From: Siphonodentalium dalli
Taxonomy: Eukaryota; Mollusca; Scaphopoda; Gadilida; Siphonodentaliidae
DNA length: 64,000 nt
Assembly (NCBI GenBank): GCA_032622095.1
Contig: CP136065.1
Span: forward strand, 22,308,134-22,372,133
Reading direction: 5' to 3'
The position numbers and the translations under genes were made by a program. Positions within the stretch are counted from its first letter, which is position 1. Every line of letters starts with the position of its first letter. The notes below the pieces were generated by a model. The model searched no databases, had not been told where the DNA came from, and saw only the letters and a program-made list of their open reading frames with translations. Below, piece by piece: positions 22,905 through 34,435 of this stretch.

Positions 22905-24229
22905 GTAAGAATCTCAGTTTAGGGAAGTAGGTTTTTAATTACACACCTATGGCTATCTTTCAGATGATTACGTTTTGTTAGCCTGTGTTGTATTTTCAGC
23001 CGGTAACTTGTAACTGACGCTATGCATGAAAAACCAAATGTACTACAATAATAGTTCAACCCTGTAATGTGTTTTTATCATTGCTTAACAAGAATGGAAA
23101 ACATACAAAAACAATTTGATAATAAAGAATATTGTCTGCTGGTGTGTAATAAACACAGAACTGCACAGGCGTGTGGAGGAGGTGAACTTTATTGCATTCG
23201 ATTTTATGCTGCAAGTTACAAATGGAGTCTGATTAACATCCACCACATTCACATGCCTATGGGATACTGCCTATAATTTTGATATCAATGTTTAGTTTTG
23301 GTTGAGTTCCATAAAGCACTTGACCTATGGTTTGATAAATGATGGTGGGTGTGTCACTTTCCAGCTGTGTCGCAATATAAATGCGACAACTCATTAAAAA
23401 AATATCCAATTTGGTTCATGGCTTCAGCTCATGGGTATCTTGGATGAGTTCGAAAACCAGTCATGCTCAACTTTATTTCAGAAGGCATGCCTCATAGTTT
23501 GCCTTCCAGAACTCCATTTGGCATCGTAAGTGCAATAACACGAGCAGATGGAATCCAGTTTTCACCAAATTTGGGTCATTTTTTTTACTAGTGATGAATT
23601 CCTGCACTCCTACCAAAATTTTATTTAAAGAATTATGCCTTTCAGAATATTTTCGGCATTTTGCAACATAAGAATGACAACTCCAACAAATGTTTTAGAT
23701 GTTGAACAAATTTAGTTTGGTAAGAGGTATCTCAAAACATACCTCTGCGGAAGATTTACATAAATTTGAAATTGTTTCGTTGGTGCCGTTTAATATGTTT
23801 TAATCAGCGGTTGCGTTTTAAATTATACCTGCAGACCATGCATGAGTGGAAAATCTAGAGATATTGCCAATATGCAACTTTTATCGTACTACATAATTTT
23901 GATGATTAAAATGAAGAGAAAGGCAGTTCAAAGAGCATGTATTTCAACCTATTTCTATTCCTGGAAAATTTTTAAAGCAAATTTTATTAGGTTATATTTG
24001 AAGCACAAACTGACAGGTGGCTTTAAGAACACACTTCCTCACACCACAACTGGACAACAGCATTTCTGATGTGTACCTCTTATATAGTTTTATGTATTAA
24101 CTAATTCACACCTGAATAAACTATCCCATTCCCATTGACCTTCGGATTGCCTATTTTTTATGTTTTTGGAAGTTCTGATAATATAAGCATGTGAAATATG
24201 TAATAACATACCATGAATATGCATTGCAA
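22905..24229. other. intron sequence
   Basis: No exon was recognised. It contains a single MITE end near 23147 and AT-rich unique sequence. Short ORFs (69 and 75 aa) show no domain. Confidence 0.4.
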
Positions 24230-24289
24230 GGTTCTTCCCTCGTTAGATATCGAGGCGTATTTGGGATGCCTCTACACTTAGATGAACGT

Positions 24290-25065
24290 GTCAATGACAC
24301 TGTAGCTCAACTTGGAAAGGGAATAATTTCATGTGTTACAGTCAATGGAGTGATTAGGAATGTGGATAGTTGAAAGGCCTCCTTATGCCAAGAGTAAAAT
24401 CCAAAATGGCCGCTGGCAGCCATGTTTGTTTGCCGAATGACCCCAAAAAGACTTGTTCATATTTACATGCAATTGTTAACAACCATCACAAATTTCATGA
24501 TGATACGACAAAAGATATGACCTGTAGCCTGTGTCAAAGGATTTAATCATGTAAAGAGAGAAATCCAAGATGGCTGCTGTGGCCATGTTTTTTGGCCGAA
24601 TGACCCCAAAATGACTCGTTCCCATCTACATGTCATTATTAACATCCATGACATATTTCATGAAGATCCGACTAAAGCTACGACATGTAGCCCATGCGAA
24701 AGAATTTAGTGATGCCAAGAGTAAAATCCAAGATGGCTGCTGGCAGCCATGTTTTTTGGCCGAGCGATCCCAAAATGACTCGTTCCCATCTACATGTCAA
24801 TATCAACATCCATGACAAATTTCATGATGATCAGATGAACAGTACAACCTGTAGCCAGTGCTAATGAGTTGAATTTTGAAATCAAAGATGGCACTGGCGG
24901 CCATGTTTTTTTGCCGAATATCCCCAAAATGACTCGTTTCCATCTACATGTCAATGTCAAAAGCCATGACAAATTTCATGATGATCGGACCAAAAGTACG
25001 ATCTGTAGCCTGTGCTAAAGGAAATTGGTGACGCGTCACGCACACACACGCACACACACACGGAC
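24290..25065 (-). mobile_element. pearl/HINE-like element with ~160-bp core units, inverted copy
   Basis: On the minus strand this holds about four satellite units of the 8.3/11.0-kb family. They are flanked on one side by the same unique module as there (on + strand: aaggcctcc after attaggaatgtggatagttg) and on the other by an (AC)n microsatellite at 25034-25060 followed by 'ggacgacggataccaagcca'. Left module, tandem core and microsatellite-bearing right module are the published layout of bivalve 'pearl' elements and other Helitron-derived HINEs. The coordinates of the outer ends are uncertain. Confidence 0.6.
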
Positions 25066-25492
25066 GACGGATACCAAGCCATGGCAATAGCTAAAAAAAA
25101 CTGTCACATATATCAAATGAAGAATAATATCCAGTATTGTGATTGAACCTCGCTCTCTAAGCCGCAGTCTTTGGAACATTTTATTCCCCCCCTGTATCGG
25201 GTAACTTAGCCAGGGGAGATTTACAGATTCAACCCGAAGACAGTTTGGCAGATTCCAGGGTATAAGAAGAGAGGTGACTAAAAAGTCCTTCCTATTCAAG
25301 CCATAAGGAAATAGCATTCTGAGTAAAATGTAAAGTATGTTTCCCTAATTTCGCAGACTTTCTCGGGTATCTTAGCCAGGGAAGAACTAAAATAAGCATT
25401 CCTATTTGTCTATAAACGGGTGAATATAATAAACATTTGAAGACCCACATCCACAAATTTATAGAGGCTTAGATTTAAATGTTGTTCATACA

Positions 25493-25610
25493 AATAATAC
25501 CCTAAGAACTTTCAGATGAATGGCAACAAGCCATATTTGCAACTTCATCCTGAAAAATTACCCATAATTCCCCTGTGGTTAAGGAGTCGATTATTTAGGG
25601 CATTACTGTG
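25493..25610. mobile_element. palindromic MITE (TACAGTAATGCCC family), partial copy
   Basis: The right arm is kept (aacaagccatatttgc ... aaggagtcgattatttaggg cattactgtg). The left arm is reduced to 'aataccctaa'. Confidence 0.7.
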
Positions 25611-25893
25611 TATCTTTTTATAAAAGAAGAACAGAAGATCACTAAACTATTCATACAAACAAAGGTAACCTCCAAAATATGTTTCTCTCATAATGAATAT
25701 AACTCTAAAAGTGACATTTGAGTAGGAATATTCTGGGAAGTTTGTTTTGTACTGAGCACTGCAATGAAACTGAGTTTTGATTAAAATTGTCTTCCACAAT
25801 ATATGCTGTGAAAATTATATACTCATTTATTGCCTCCCATTAACGATCACCATATTCTTTGCACTAAAGATCGTGAATGATGCTTTTTTCCAG

Positions 25894-26031
25894 GGCATTG
25901 ATATCTAGAATGCACGAAATGAATGAATCTGTTGTTGATGGTTATCAGCTAGAGTATACTAAGAGGCATACAATCAACGAAGTGTCCCAAAACCCAAGTA
26001 AATTACTTGCTACGTTCAGGAGAGTGGAAAG
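25894..26031 (+). CDS. protease gene, SRCR-like domain exon 2
   Basis: A 138-bp exon with a strong acceptor (gatgcttttttccag) and donor (gtatgattc). It enters in phase 2, as required by the previous exon, and leaves in phase 2. It encodes 46 residues including 'ALISRMHEMNESVVDGYQL' and 'NPSKLLATFRRVE', without cysteine. In TTSP-type SRCR domains the middle part between the second and third cysteine is variable and cysteine-free, so the content fits but identifies nothing by itself. The call rests on phase continuity with both neighbours. Confidence 0.65.
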
Positions 26032-26815
26032 GTATGATTCACTAGTCGCTCACATAATGTGGATTGGATTATTGGATGGAATCTCCCATTTAGATCAAAA
26101 AGTATGTATTGGAACATTCCATTTTTATCTGTAATAATAAATAAATATCATGTATTGTCAAAATGAGAAAGGCGGAATTTCCGTGTTTTTTTTCTCAAAA
26201 ATTACCACTGACAACAACTGCCCACAATCAATATAAATAGGTGTTAATAGCTATATCTGTGGTCACCTCTTCTGTTTTAATGTTAAAGGGACCCAAGACC
26301 TTTGAGGTTGGCCCCGGTTCATGTAAAATAACATAAAATTCTGTAAAACAGCTATCGTCAACAAGTTCATGAAAAAATAAATTGAATTTGTTCTTATTTT
26401 CCTTATTAATAACTCCAATAATGAGATCTGTCCAAAAAAATTCTAGGAAAAGATTATTGTTATATTACAGTGGATTACCGATAAAAGTCCAAATGGCTGT
26501 AGTCATGATACCAAAGATTAATCAAAAATTGACGTTAAACATGGGAAAAGGTCAAAGCTTTGAAAAATATTCTGAAAATCATTCAAACTGAAATATTTGA
26601 ACTTAATTACTACATGATAAGCGATGTTTGTTGATGAATGACTACAACAGTTTTGTTTACATAACAATGATTTCAACATGCAAAATATGTTATTGGAGTG
26701 CTATCCAAAATGATTATCGCACATTTCAAAGACATAGTGCCACCTTTCAAGTATAAATATACAACGTTGCTGTGTGTTCAAATCTCCAGTGCTGTCAATT
26801 TGTAGAATATACAAC
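26032..26815. other. intron sequence
   Basis: No exon recognised. AT-rich. Confidence 0.35.
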
Positions 26816-26819
26816 GACC

Positions 26820-27095
26820 CGACGAGAAACCATGTTGCATCATCAAATGAACTGCCGACTGTTTGCAACATATATTAGTAGTACTCATGTTATTGGAATC
26901 TCTTTGATACGCGATTAAAGGATGTTAACCCCTCGGTTGTAGATAAAACTTTAAAACAAACACGGTATTCAATAATACCCGGCATTTTCTGACGTCTGAA
27001 ATAAATAACGCAGCTTTATCGACGATGGAAATGGTATTATCGGCTTTATCAATGTTTCATCGATTAAACGATTAATCGTGGCACCCCTTTTCTTA
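26820..27095 (-). mobile_element. end of a hAT-like element (GGTGCCACGATTA terminus), partial
   Basis: Ends in 'gattaatcgtggcacccctt'. It matches, inverted, the sequence at 33547-33790 through 'atcgacgatggaaatggtat', 'aaacacggtattcaataata' and 'tagtagtactcatgtt'. The other terminus is not visible. Confidence 0.55.
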
Positions 27096-27240
27096 GTATT
27101 TATGTTTTTAGTCATTTATATTTTTTTGCACATGTGAATGCTTTGGGTCCCTTAAAATGCCTTCATACTGAAAAAAAGAAGTCTTTGCTTCTAATCACTT
27201 CAGACTTCAATCATACTCGATATTCTTGGAGAGCACTAAT

Positions 27241-27857
27241 GCTGAATTGGTCATTGTCACATGGCTTCATGCAAAAAGATACCCAGGATCTCCTAAATTT
27301 GCAAAAAGATACCCAGGATCTCCTAAATGTGCAAAAAGATACCCAGGATCTCCTAAATGTGCAAAAAGATACACAGGATCGCCTAAATGTGCAAAAAGAT
27401 ACCCAGGATCTCCTGAATGTGCAAAAAGATACCCAGGATCTCCTGAATGTGCAAAAAGATACCCAGGATCTCCTGAATGTGCAAAAAGATACCCAGGATC
27501 TCCTAAATGTGCAAAAAGATACCCAGGATCTCCTAAATGTGCAAAAAGATACCCAGGATCTCCTAAATGTGCAATAATTCCACCAGCATCTCAAAATTGA
27601 TTCAAGGATATGGAACTGTGGTGCCAGTCAAGATCAAAGCAATCGGAATGCCCTACCAAATTCAAATGAAATTCCACTCCGATCAAAATCAAATACTTAT
27701 TATAATTTTATTTAGCAGAGGACAAATCTAAAATAACATGTTTTATTTTGAGACGCTGTGTGACTTTTTGCATATTTGAGAGATCCTGGTTGTCTTTTTG
27801 CATGTTTGAGAGATCCTGTCTTTTTGCAAAGAACCCTGCGAAAATGACCAATTCAGC
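27241..27857. mobile_element. inverted-repeat element with GCTGAATTGGTCATT ends
   Basis: The left end gctgaattggtcattgtcac is mirrored by the right end aatgaccaattcagc at 27843-27857. Internal 'gcaaaaagatacccaggatc' units on the left are matched on the right by their complement (ctttttgcatgtttgagaga at about 27796). A compact second copy with the same ends and three units lies at 40607-40776. Thus the minisatellite at 27271 arose by expansion inside this element. Confidence 0.65.
27271..27571 (+). repeat. 30-bp minisatellite, 10 units
   Basis: Ten near-identical units of gcaaaaagatacccaggatc + tcctaaatgt. Substitutions are few (for example tcctgaatgt in the middle units). Because 30 is divisible by three and the unit lacks stops in several frames, it produces long ORFs on both strands (147, 124 and 127 aa). 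These are not genes. Confidence 0.95.
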
Positions 27858-28054
27858 TGATGATACGAATAAAACAAAGTACAACAGTTATTGACCATTC
27901 CTGTGTAAAATAAATAATTTGTTATGTGCCCCGTGCCAAGGATAATGGCTCATCAGATTTGAAGTACAGTACCCCCTCCAAAGATTGCTGGAAAATATGT
28001 ACATTGGTGTTATCTTTAATTTTGCCTTTGAATATCTTCCCATTTTTATTACAG

Positions 28055-28092
28055 AACATGCCGACCATTGGTGTTAATTTGCTCTAAATTGG
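28055..28092 (+). CDS. protease gene, SRCR-like domain exon 3 (38-bp micro-exon)
   Basis: A micro-exon between acceptor cccatttttattacag and donor gtgagttg. It enters in phase 2 and leaves in phase 1, exactly what is needed to join 26031 to 36366. Joined, it reads R-TCRPLVLICSKL-D-CGLPK. The Cys-x4-5-aliphatic-x-Cys pattern (CRPLVLIC) fits the C-terminal strand of TTSP-type SRCR domains, which ends just before the Cys that tethers to the protease domain. A chance match of signal, phase and motif is possible but unlikely. Confidence 0.7.
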
Positions 28093-28110
28093 GTGAGTTG
28101 TCATATAAGA

Positions 28111-28241
28111 AATGAACGGCGGTTTCAATGTGGTCATGGGATTTTGACCGCGAGAAAAATTCAGCAAGGGGTTCATGCGGAGTTTGCTGATTTTTTTTAT
28201 CGCGGTCAAAACCCATGACCACGTTGAATCCGCCGTTTATT
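28111..28241. mobile_element. foldback MITE just after the micro-exon
   Basis: The left arm aatgaacggcggtttcaatg ... ttttgaccgcga pairs with the right arm tcgcggtcaaaacccatgac ... ccgccgtttatt. An inner pair (ttcagcaa / ttgctgat) extends it. It begins 18 bp beyond the exon 28055-28092, so the splice donor lies next to a potential hairpin. Confidence 0.75.
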
Positions 28242-28289
28242 ATTTATATTTATATACTTACGCTCTTTAAAACACTTCTCCAAATATGT

Positions 28290-28500
28290 CCGTTATTTCG
28301 TCAAAAAAACTTTTTCAAATATCTCCGTTATTTCGTTTATAAAAATAATTTCCTATTTCTATATTTCGCTCTATATTTCGCTCTATATTTCTCCATATTT
28401 CGCTGTATTTTCCTATTTCGATTTTTCGTGCTATTTCGCTGTATATTCATATTTCGCTTTTTCGTTGTATTTCATATTTCGATAATTCGCTATATTTGAC
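28290..28500. repeat. TATTTCG-rich low-complexity tract
   Basis: Words such as 'atatttcgct' and 'ctatttcg' repeat irregularly. The 94-aa Phe/Tyr-rich ORF here is an artefact. Confidence 0.7.
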
Positions 28501-28708
28501 ATATTATGGGATATGGGATTATATGATAACCAACATTCTGATAGTCAATCGAACATCTCGTGCCACCCGTGCTCGCGATTAGATGCCACTAGCCATCCAA
28601 TCGTGAACCTCGGTTACATATTGTTTGCCATCAAATCCTTGGCGTATTGGCTGATTAGATACTCAAGCAGTCGGTAATGTCCGACAATTCCCGGTGATTT
28701 CCGGGATC

Positions 28709-28780
28709 AATGTGTTCATAAACCTATGAACGACATTGAAAGTGACGTCACGTTACGTTCATAGGTTTATGAACGCATTG
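28709..28780. repeat. inverted repeat enclosing a TGACGTCA box
   Basis: 'gttcataaacctatgaac' and 'gttcataggtttatgaac' lie about 25 bp apart, each also self-palindromic. The spacer holds the palindrome tgacgtca, the textbook CRE core. No regulatory role can be claimed from sequence alone. Confidence 0.6.
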
Positions 28781-28789
28781 AATAAGGGG

Positions 28790-29868
28790 GCGTGTCTACC
28801 ATAACGCTATGGTGAAGTCGGAAGAGATATCAGGTGTATGTAAATATAACATTATGAACTACTATTGTTTGATCTCTCTGCTGCCACACTTTCATATTGA
28901 GTGCATGGATGTATAATGTCATACTCTATGCTATATGGGTACCCATACAGACTTTTTAAATTACTATGGATAGTACTAGTTTCACAGAAAATCTTTTATT
29001 TAAGCTTTCAAAGCTCCATTTTAGTAGTAAGTAACACACTTGTTATTGTTTACAAAATATATTGGCAACTTCCAAATATAAACGGAGTCAGATGATACAT
29101 ACAAATTTGTGGATGTCTTGAGAGTTTAAATTCATGGACATGACAAAAGGACAGCAAGCTTTATTCACATAGGCGACTGCACGCTCTGAGATGACAATGA
29201 AGGCTGTACAATATGCATAAATTTACATAAAGTGCAGAAGTAGAGAGCATAATAAACTTTGTTGCAAAATGCACTTTGACATTTCCAAAAGTTCAAAATA
29301 TGATTGGAGTACATGAATATAGTGCATAATTTACAGTGTATTTTTAGAACTGTTTTGAGCCGCTATAAAATTCTAAATATTTTTCCCTGAATCTCACAAT
29401 ATTTTAAAGGGAATCTCATGATATATTAAAGGGAAATCACGATTTCTGACATTTTGAACTTAACAACTCTGATGATATGGTGATCACCCAATATGGGGAA
29501 AGAATACCCCTGTACCTGCCGGTTATATCCGTTCATTCTTGCCAGTTAATGTCCATATTAAAATAAGAAACTTATGAATTGTCAGTCTGTACAACCATTT
29601 TGTATTGTGACTCATGTCAATATTGTTATAATTGAATTCTGTTTGGAATGGTAATAGATCAGCAATGCAGGGAAGTATGCTGACATAAAGTGCCATTGTC
29701 TATGGATTTTGCATGAGTACAAATGCTTAGCATAGTGTTGTTACACTACTATCAGTTTTTGGATTTCTATATTGAAATATTGAGTGATCTAGTAGACTCA
29801 TTGAGTTTTAAGTTTAAATAAATTTATTTTGGTTTGGAAAATTAATTATTCTTTAAACCAGTAAGGGA
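28790..29868. other. intron sequence
   Basis: AT-rich, with no exon or recognised element. Confidence 0.35.
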
Positions 29869-30085
29869 TACAGTAATGCCCTAAATAATCGACTCTTTAA
29901 CCACAGCAGAACTATGGGTAATTTTTCAGGATTTACTCAGAAATATGGCTTATTCGCATTAATCGGAAAGCACTCAGTGAGCGCTTTCAGATGAATGGCT
30001 ACAAGCAATATTTCCGACTAAATCCTGAAATGTTACCCATAATTCTACTTTGGTTAAGAAGTTGATTATTTAGGGCATTACTGTA
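29869..30085. mobile_element. palindromic MITE (TACAGTAATGCCC family), full-length copy
   Basis: A complete copy of about 217 bp with two long arms: 'tacagtaatgccctaaataa' at the left and 'ttatttagggcattactgta' at the right, meeting near 'cactcagtgagcgctttcag'. TA flanks both ends. This copy defines the family's foldback structure. Confidence 0.85.
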
Positions 30086-30678
30086 TGTTTAAAGAAATGT
30101 GAAAAAATTCTCTAATAGTAGCTTTTCATAGAAAATAAACTAACGCTTGCACTAGTAAAAGTGTTTACATTGTCGGTGGCCAATGGCCAGATCTCTTTTT
30201 GAATAAGGTCGAGGGAAATTTCATTTTACTTTTTGGCCAAGCTGCTGCAACTCTCTAGTCAGAAATCACCTCTCAATATATTACCAAATGTCTCTAAATG
30301 CCTTACAATAGTTATTAGTTTATCAGTAGTTACTAGCTCATTTATGTTTGGTTAATAATTTATCCAAATTTAGTCGCATATGGTTTCTTTACAAAATAAT
30401 GATGATTTTGTCCGGTATATAGGGTCCTATCTTAATCAATTATGATTTACAATACTTTTACTGCTTTATGGTTTGAATATAATACCATGCAAAAAATAGG
30501 CAATTATAAGAATAGGCACTGCACATTCATATTGATTGTACCATACTGGCTTCATTTATCTATTATGTATTTTGGAACTTCTTGCAGCGTAAATTTTTTC
30601 ATCTCAGAATTTATCAGGTAATTTATTTTTATAGTCAACTTTGACCTCCGAAACTTTGGATCGTCTAACAATCAGTTC
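30086..30678. other. intron sequence
   Basis: No exon recognised; AT-rich. Confidence 0.35.
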
Positions 30679-31739
30679 ATATTCCCCTCAAAGATACATT
30701 ACACACTGAACTACATGGTATATTCATCTTTATTTACAAGATCCGTTTAAAATTTATTATTTTGGTACGAAATAGCTTAAGTACCTTTTTGAATCATTAT
30801 TATGACGTAGCAGGTCAAGGTCATTTGTTCACTTGTTATGTATATAAGCAAGTGGGGACACAGTCAAGATCTCTTTTTCATCTTGTGACAAGCCTCGAAG
30901 GGAAGTACACGCTATGAGAAAATTGAACCACATATTATTGTCGGCTTAATTTAACAATTCCGTTCCAATTTTTTTAACTTGTTGTGACATCGTTTCAATT
31001 TGGGAAACGACACTATAATTATTAAATTAATATCAGAGTGACAATTTCCTTCAATTTCACTTGTTTTATTTTACGCAAAAAATAAAATTAAGACTATTTT
31101 ATTATGTTGAAAATTGTGGGTAATTTCCCAACTTCCGCTTTCGGAGCACGTGGTTTAGAATTCCGAATTGAATTCGAAATTTAATTCGTCTGTATATATG
31201 CAGCCGTTCACGTGTTGAACTCTCTTTGGGAATGCCTATACAGCACAGTTGCTATGTTATCTCTGTTCTTGTGGTTTTAGAATGTAAGTATTAGAACATT
31301 CAACCAGTGAGACAACATTGCATTTATAACTTTGTTTATGTTGAAATTGCCACGTGACAACATTCGTTTTGTTTACGTCGAAATTCTGAAATTGTCACTC
31401 ACACATCTGTTTCATGTTGACATATGTAGCAAAATTAGGGATCAGGTTTGGGTCCTTATTTCGTTTATCTATGAATTAACTCACTTGTGTGGTTTTGCTT
31501 GGGTCATAGTTCACTATGAATTCGTTTACAATTCACATTGAGATTGTTTGCCAACAAAATAACTTTTTTGTCAGATCACTCTGACACAATTTCACAAGTA
31601 ATAATGTGACACATCAGTCACCTAATTTCCTGGAATATTTTTAGGTCACTTTCCTGATCCTTATAACTGGTCATAAAACAAGCAATTTTTCTTCCTCGTA
31701 TGGCCTCGGTTTCAGTCACCCCATTGTCAAGCAGGTTCA

Positions 31740-31983
31740 GGCTAATCCAATTCCTTGTTCCATGCAGACCTTGAGGGGCCCCGTCGCATACTTCACCAAT
31801 GTCACTGTAGACAAAGGCGCCATGCTGTTCCGAGGGTGGATTCCAGTGTTCAAGTTCACGGATCCGACCATGCTCGCCCGCTCCTGCTGGATCCTACCTC
31901 AGATTTTCGTCCTCCCATCTCCCTTTCACAAGCAGGTGGGAAGTACAAAGATATGTCAGCCCCCTAGGGAGCAACTTAACTGA
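31740..31983 (+). pseudogene. GC-rich open stretch in the DIRS-like element
   Basis: Two overlapping plus frames (about 70 codons each) cover a GC-rich patch that stands out from its surroundings, with 'CRRYFTN'-like content not matching any domain I know. It is probably a remnant of the element's coding region. No function is assigned. Confidence 0.25.
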
Positions 31984-33546
31984 TATCGCATCACGTCACA
32001 ATTTGCCATCCAAACTTGGATAATAGCCATGCAATTTAGTATGAATTTTATGTGACTTTGAGATTGAGAACAAAATACTCTCATCATGTCAATGTGAGGC
32101 TCTTTATTGGATAATCAAAATTTCCAAACTAAGTTGCTCCCTGGCGTCTACCCTCGGGTGGAATTGCTGTTAAGACCATTTACCGGGACTCGATCTGCAT
32201 GGCCGTAAAATGCTTGCTCTTTGATGGGAGGTGAGTTGTAGCCAGTGTAGCCACTGGGGCTGTGGCAATTCATAGTAACTATCTTGGGGGGTGATACACG
32301 AATCAAGTAATATCTCCGATCTTGGGCTAGTGTAATCCAAAGTTTCGGTTCGTTCTATGTATATTTGACTGATCTGCCCATTCAACATGTACATTGTAGT
32401 TCAATGCAGATTGTGTTCATTTAGAAACATTAGTGTGGTGTCGTTGTCATGTTGGTGAGGTATCTGGATTCGTGTCGTGACCAAGTATGTCGCCACTGCC
32501 CTACTGGCTGCACGGTATGATTCAGCTTCACGTCAGGGGTTTAAGCTGGCTCCAGTTAGGGGGGAAACAGTCTGCACATTAATCATACCTCGATGTCTCT
32601 TCCCAGGCTTTACGCAGCCCTGTTTATTCAGTTTTTTACTTTAAAGATAACAAAATCCATTGCTTGGATCTGACGATCCCACATTTAGATTACAATTCTA
32701 ATTAACAGAGCTACTTGCCATCCAATGCGAATCATGATTCTCACTTTGGTTTTCGGAGAGCTCTTGTTGTTTTTTTTCTTGTGTCTCTAAAAAAGAACTA
32801 GAGTTAATTGCAAGGCATCGAGGGGTGGCAGACGCAGTTTCTCGCCTCCGATTTGGGTCCTGGGAGGTTCGAGGGGGGGCCGAGCATTGGGCCACCAGAC
32901 AGCGCGCCGGCTAATGCCGGATAATCTCGGGTGCTGTCCATAACAGTGTACATAGCACAGTCATCGGCCGGGGCAGAGACTTTTAACAAACACTCAATTT
33001 GTTTTAAAACCATGAGGTTTACCAGGGCTCAAACTTATTACCTTTCCACCTGTCACTGATTAGCATTGTCCTTTGTTTATGGGTGACCGTTCGATTTTTC
33101 TGGTGATAAATTCACACAGATCATCATTCGCCCTTACTACGGTTCCATGGGGCGAAACACCAAGCCTTGGATTCCTTCTAAGATTTTGTGAGCGTCAATC
33201 TGGCTTTCTGCAGTGATAGGCTCTTTTTTTCTGCGAACCAAGTTGTGAATCACGTTTCTCTTTGCGTAGAACATTCATCAGCTTTTGACTCTACAGCCGT
33301 AGGACAATCCCAATGGGCTTTTACCTGTAGTACCAGGATTAGATCTATTCTCGCTCATTATCATGGCATTACAGTTTGGGTTAGCTTATCAGGTTACGAT
33401 ATAGACAATTGAACTCACGCAATCTTCTGGGGTGGCGGTACGGTAGGTAATAACCTGTTCCATGGGAACAGGTGCATTTCAGAACTTTGAGCCTTGCGTC
33501 ATGCCAACAACACACGTTGATGCCCTGCTTGAAGGAGTCCTTTGTG

Positions 33547-34435
33547 TATGGGTGCCACGATTAGTCGTATAATCGATGAACCGTTGATAAAGCTGATCAT
33601 CGATTACCATTTCCATCGTCGATTAATATGCATTATTTAATTTGACATCAGGACATGTCCAGTATTATTGAATACCGTGTTTGTTTTACACAGTTTAATA
33701 TACAACCGATGGGTTAACAACAATCGCATATCAAAAAGATTCCGTCAACATGAGTACTACTAACTTATGTTGCAAACAGTCATTGTATATTTATACTTGT
33801 AAGGCGGAACTACATTTTTGAAATATGCTGACTGTCAATGTTTTCAATGAGCTGAATGCACTTGCCCTTGAATCTGATTGAACCAATGGGAGTTGATTGA
33901 CATTCTCTGGAAACTAGGGAACCTATGGCATTTTAATCAGCAATGTTCTCCATGATGTCATTTGAGTATACTGTGCTTGAATAAGTATACTTAGAGGTTA
34001 ATAGTATAGGCTATTGCGTATCATGCAGTGAATGCTGAATGAAACTCGATATTATCAAATACAAACCGTCGGCCATCCATTATGCATTCCTACTTTTATA
34101 TTGTTTGCATGTTTGGCTATTCAGACTCTGAAATTCATAGTTACGTTCGTTCTAATGAACTCACAAATTATATTATCACCATAACATGGCCGATAATTGT
34201 GCAGGTATAGAATACATTCTGTTCATTGGTCAATAAAAGTGGTTTGTGATGCACTTCATTAATGTAAACATGTCCTGAGCTGATTCCTCAAACAACAGCG
34301 ACATTGTAGTTACCCAGCACCAAGCCAATAGGCCATATTACGGAATACTTCCACTGATGGTGTTAGGTACGATTAACCGTTTATAGTCTATTGTTGACGA
34401 TCGATTATCAAAATAAATAGTCGTGGCACCTCTGG
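33547..34435. mobile_element. hAT-like element nested in the DIRS-like element
   Basis: The left end (atgggtgccacgattagtcg) is inverted at the right end (aatagtcgtggcacctctgg). Similarity continues inward (ataatcgat against atcgattat). The terminus GGTGCCACGA resembles hAT-type non-autonomous elements. The target duplication cannot be read, so ends are approximate. A partial relative lies at 26820-27095. Confidence 0.55.

Noticed and set aside
27134-27600. Long ORFs (147, 124 and 127 aa) with perfect decapeptide repeats
   Set aside because: They are produced by a 30-bp minisatellite that is open in several frames on both strands, and it lies in a MITE.
30590-30622. A 33-bp candidate exon between ttcttgcag and gtaattta
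   Set aside because: Its frame does not provide the cysteine motif needed to finish the SRCR domain. The micro-exon at 28055 fits phase and motif better.
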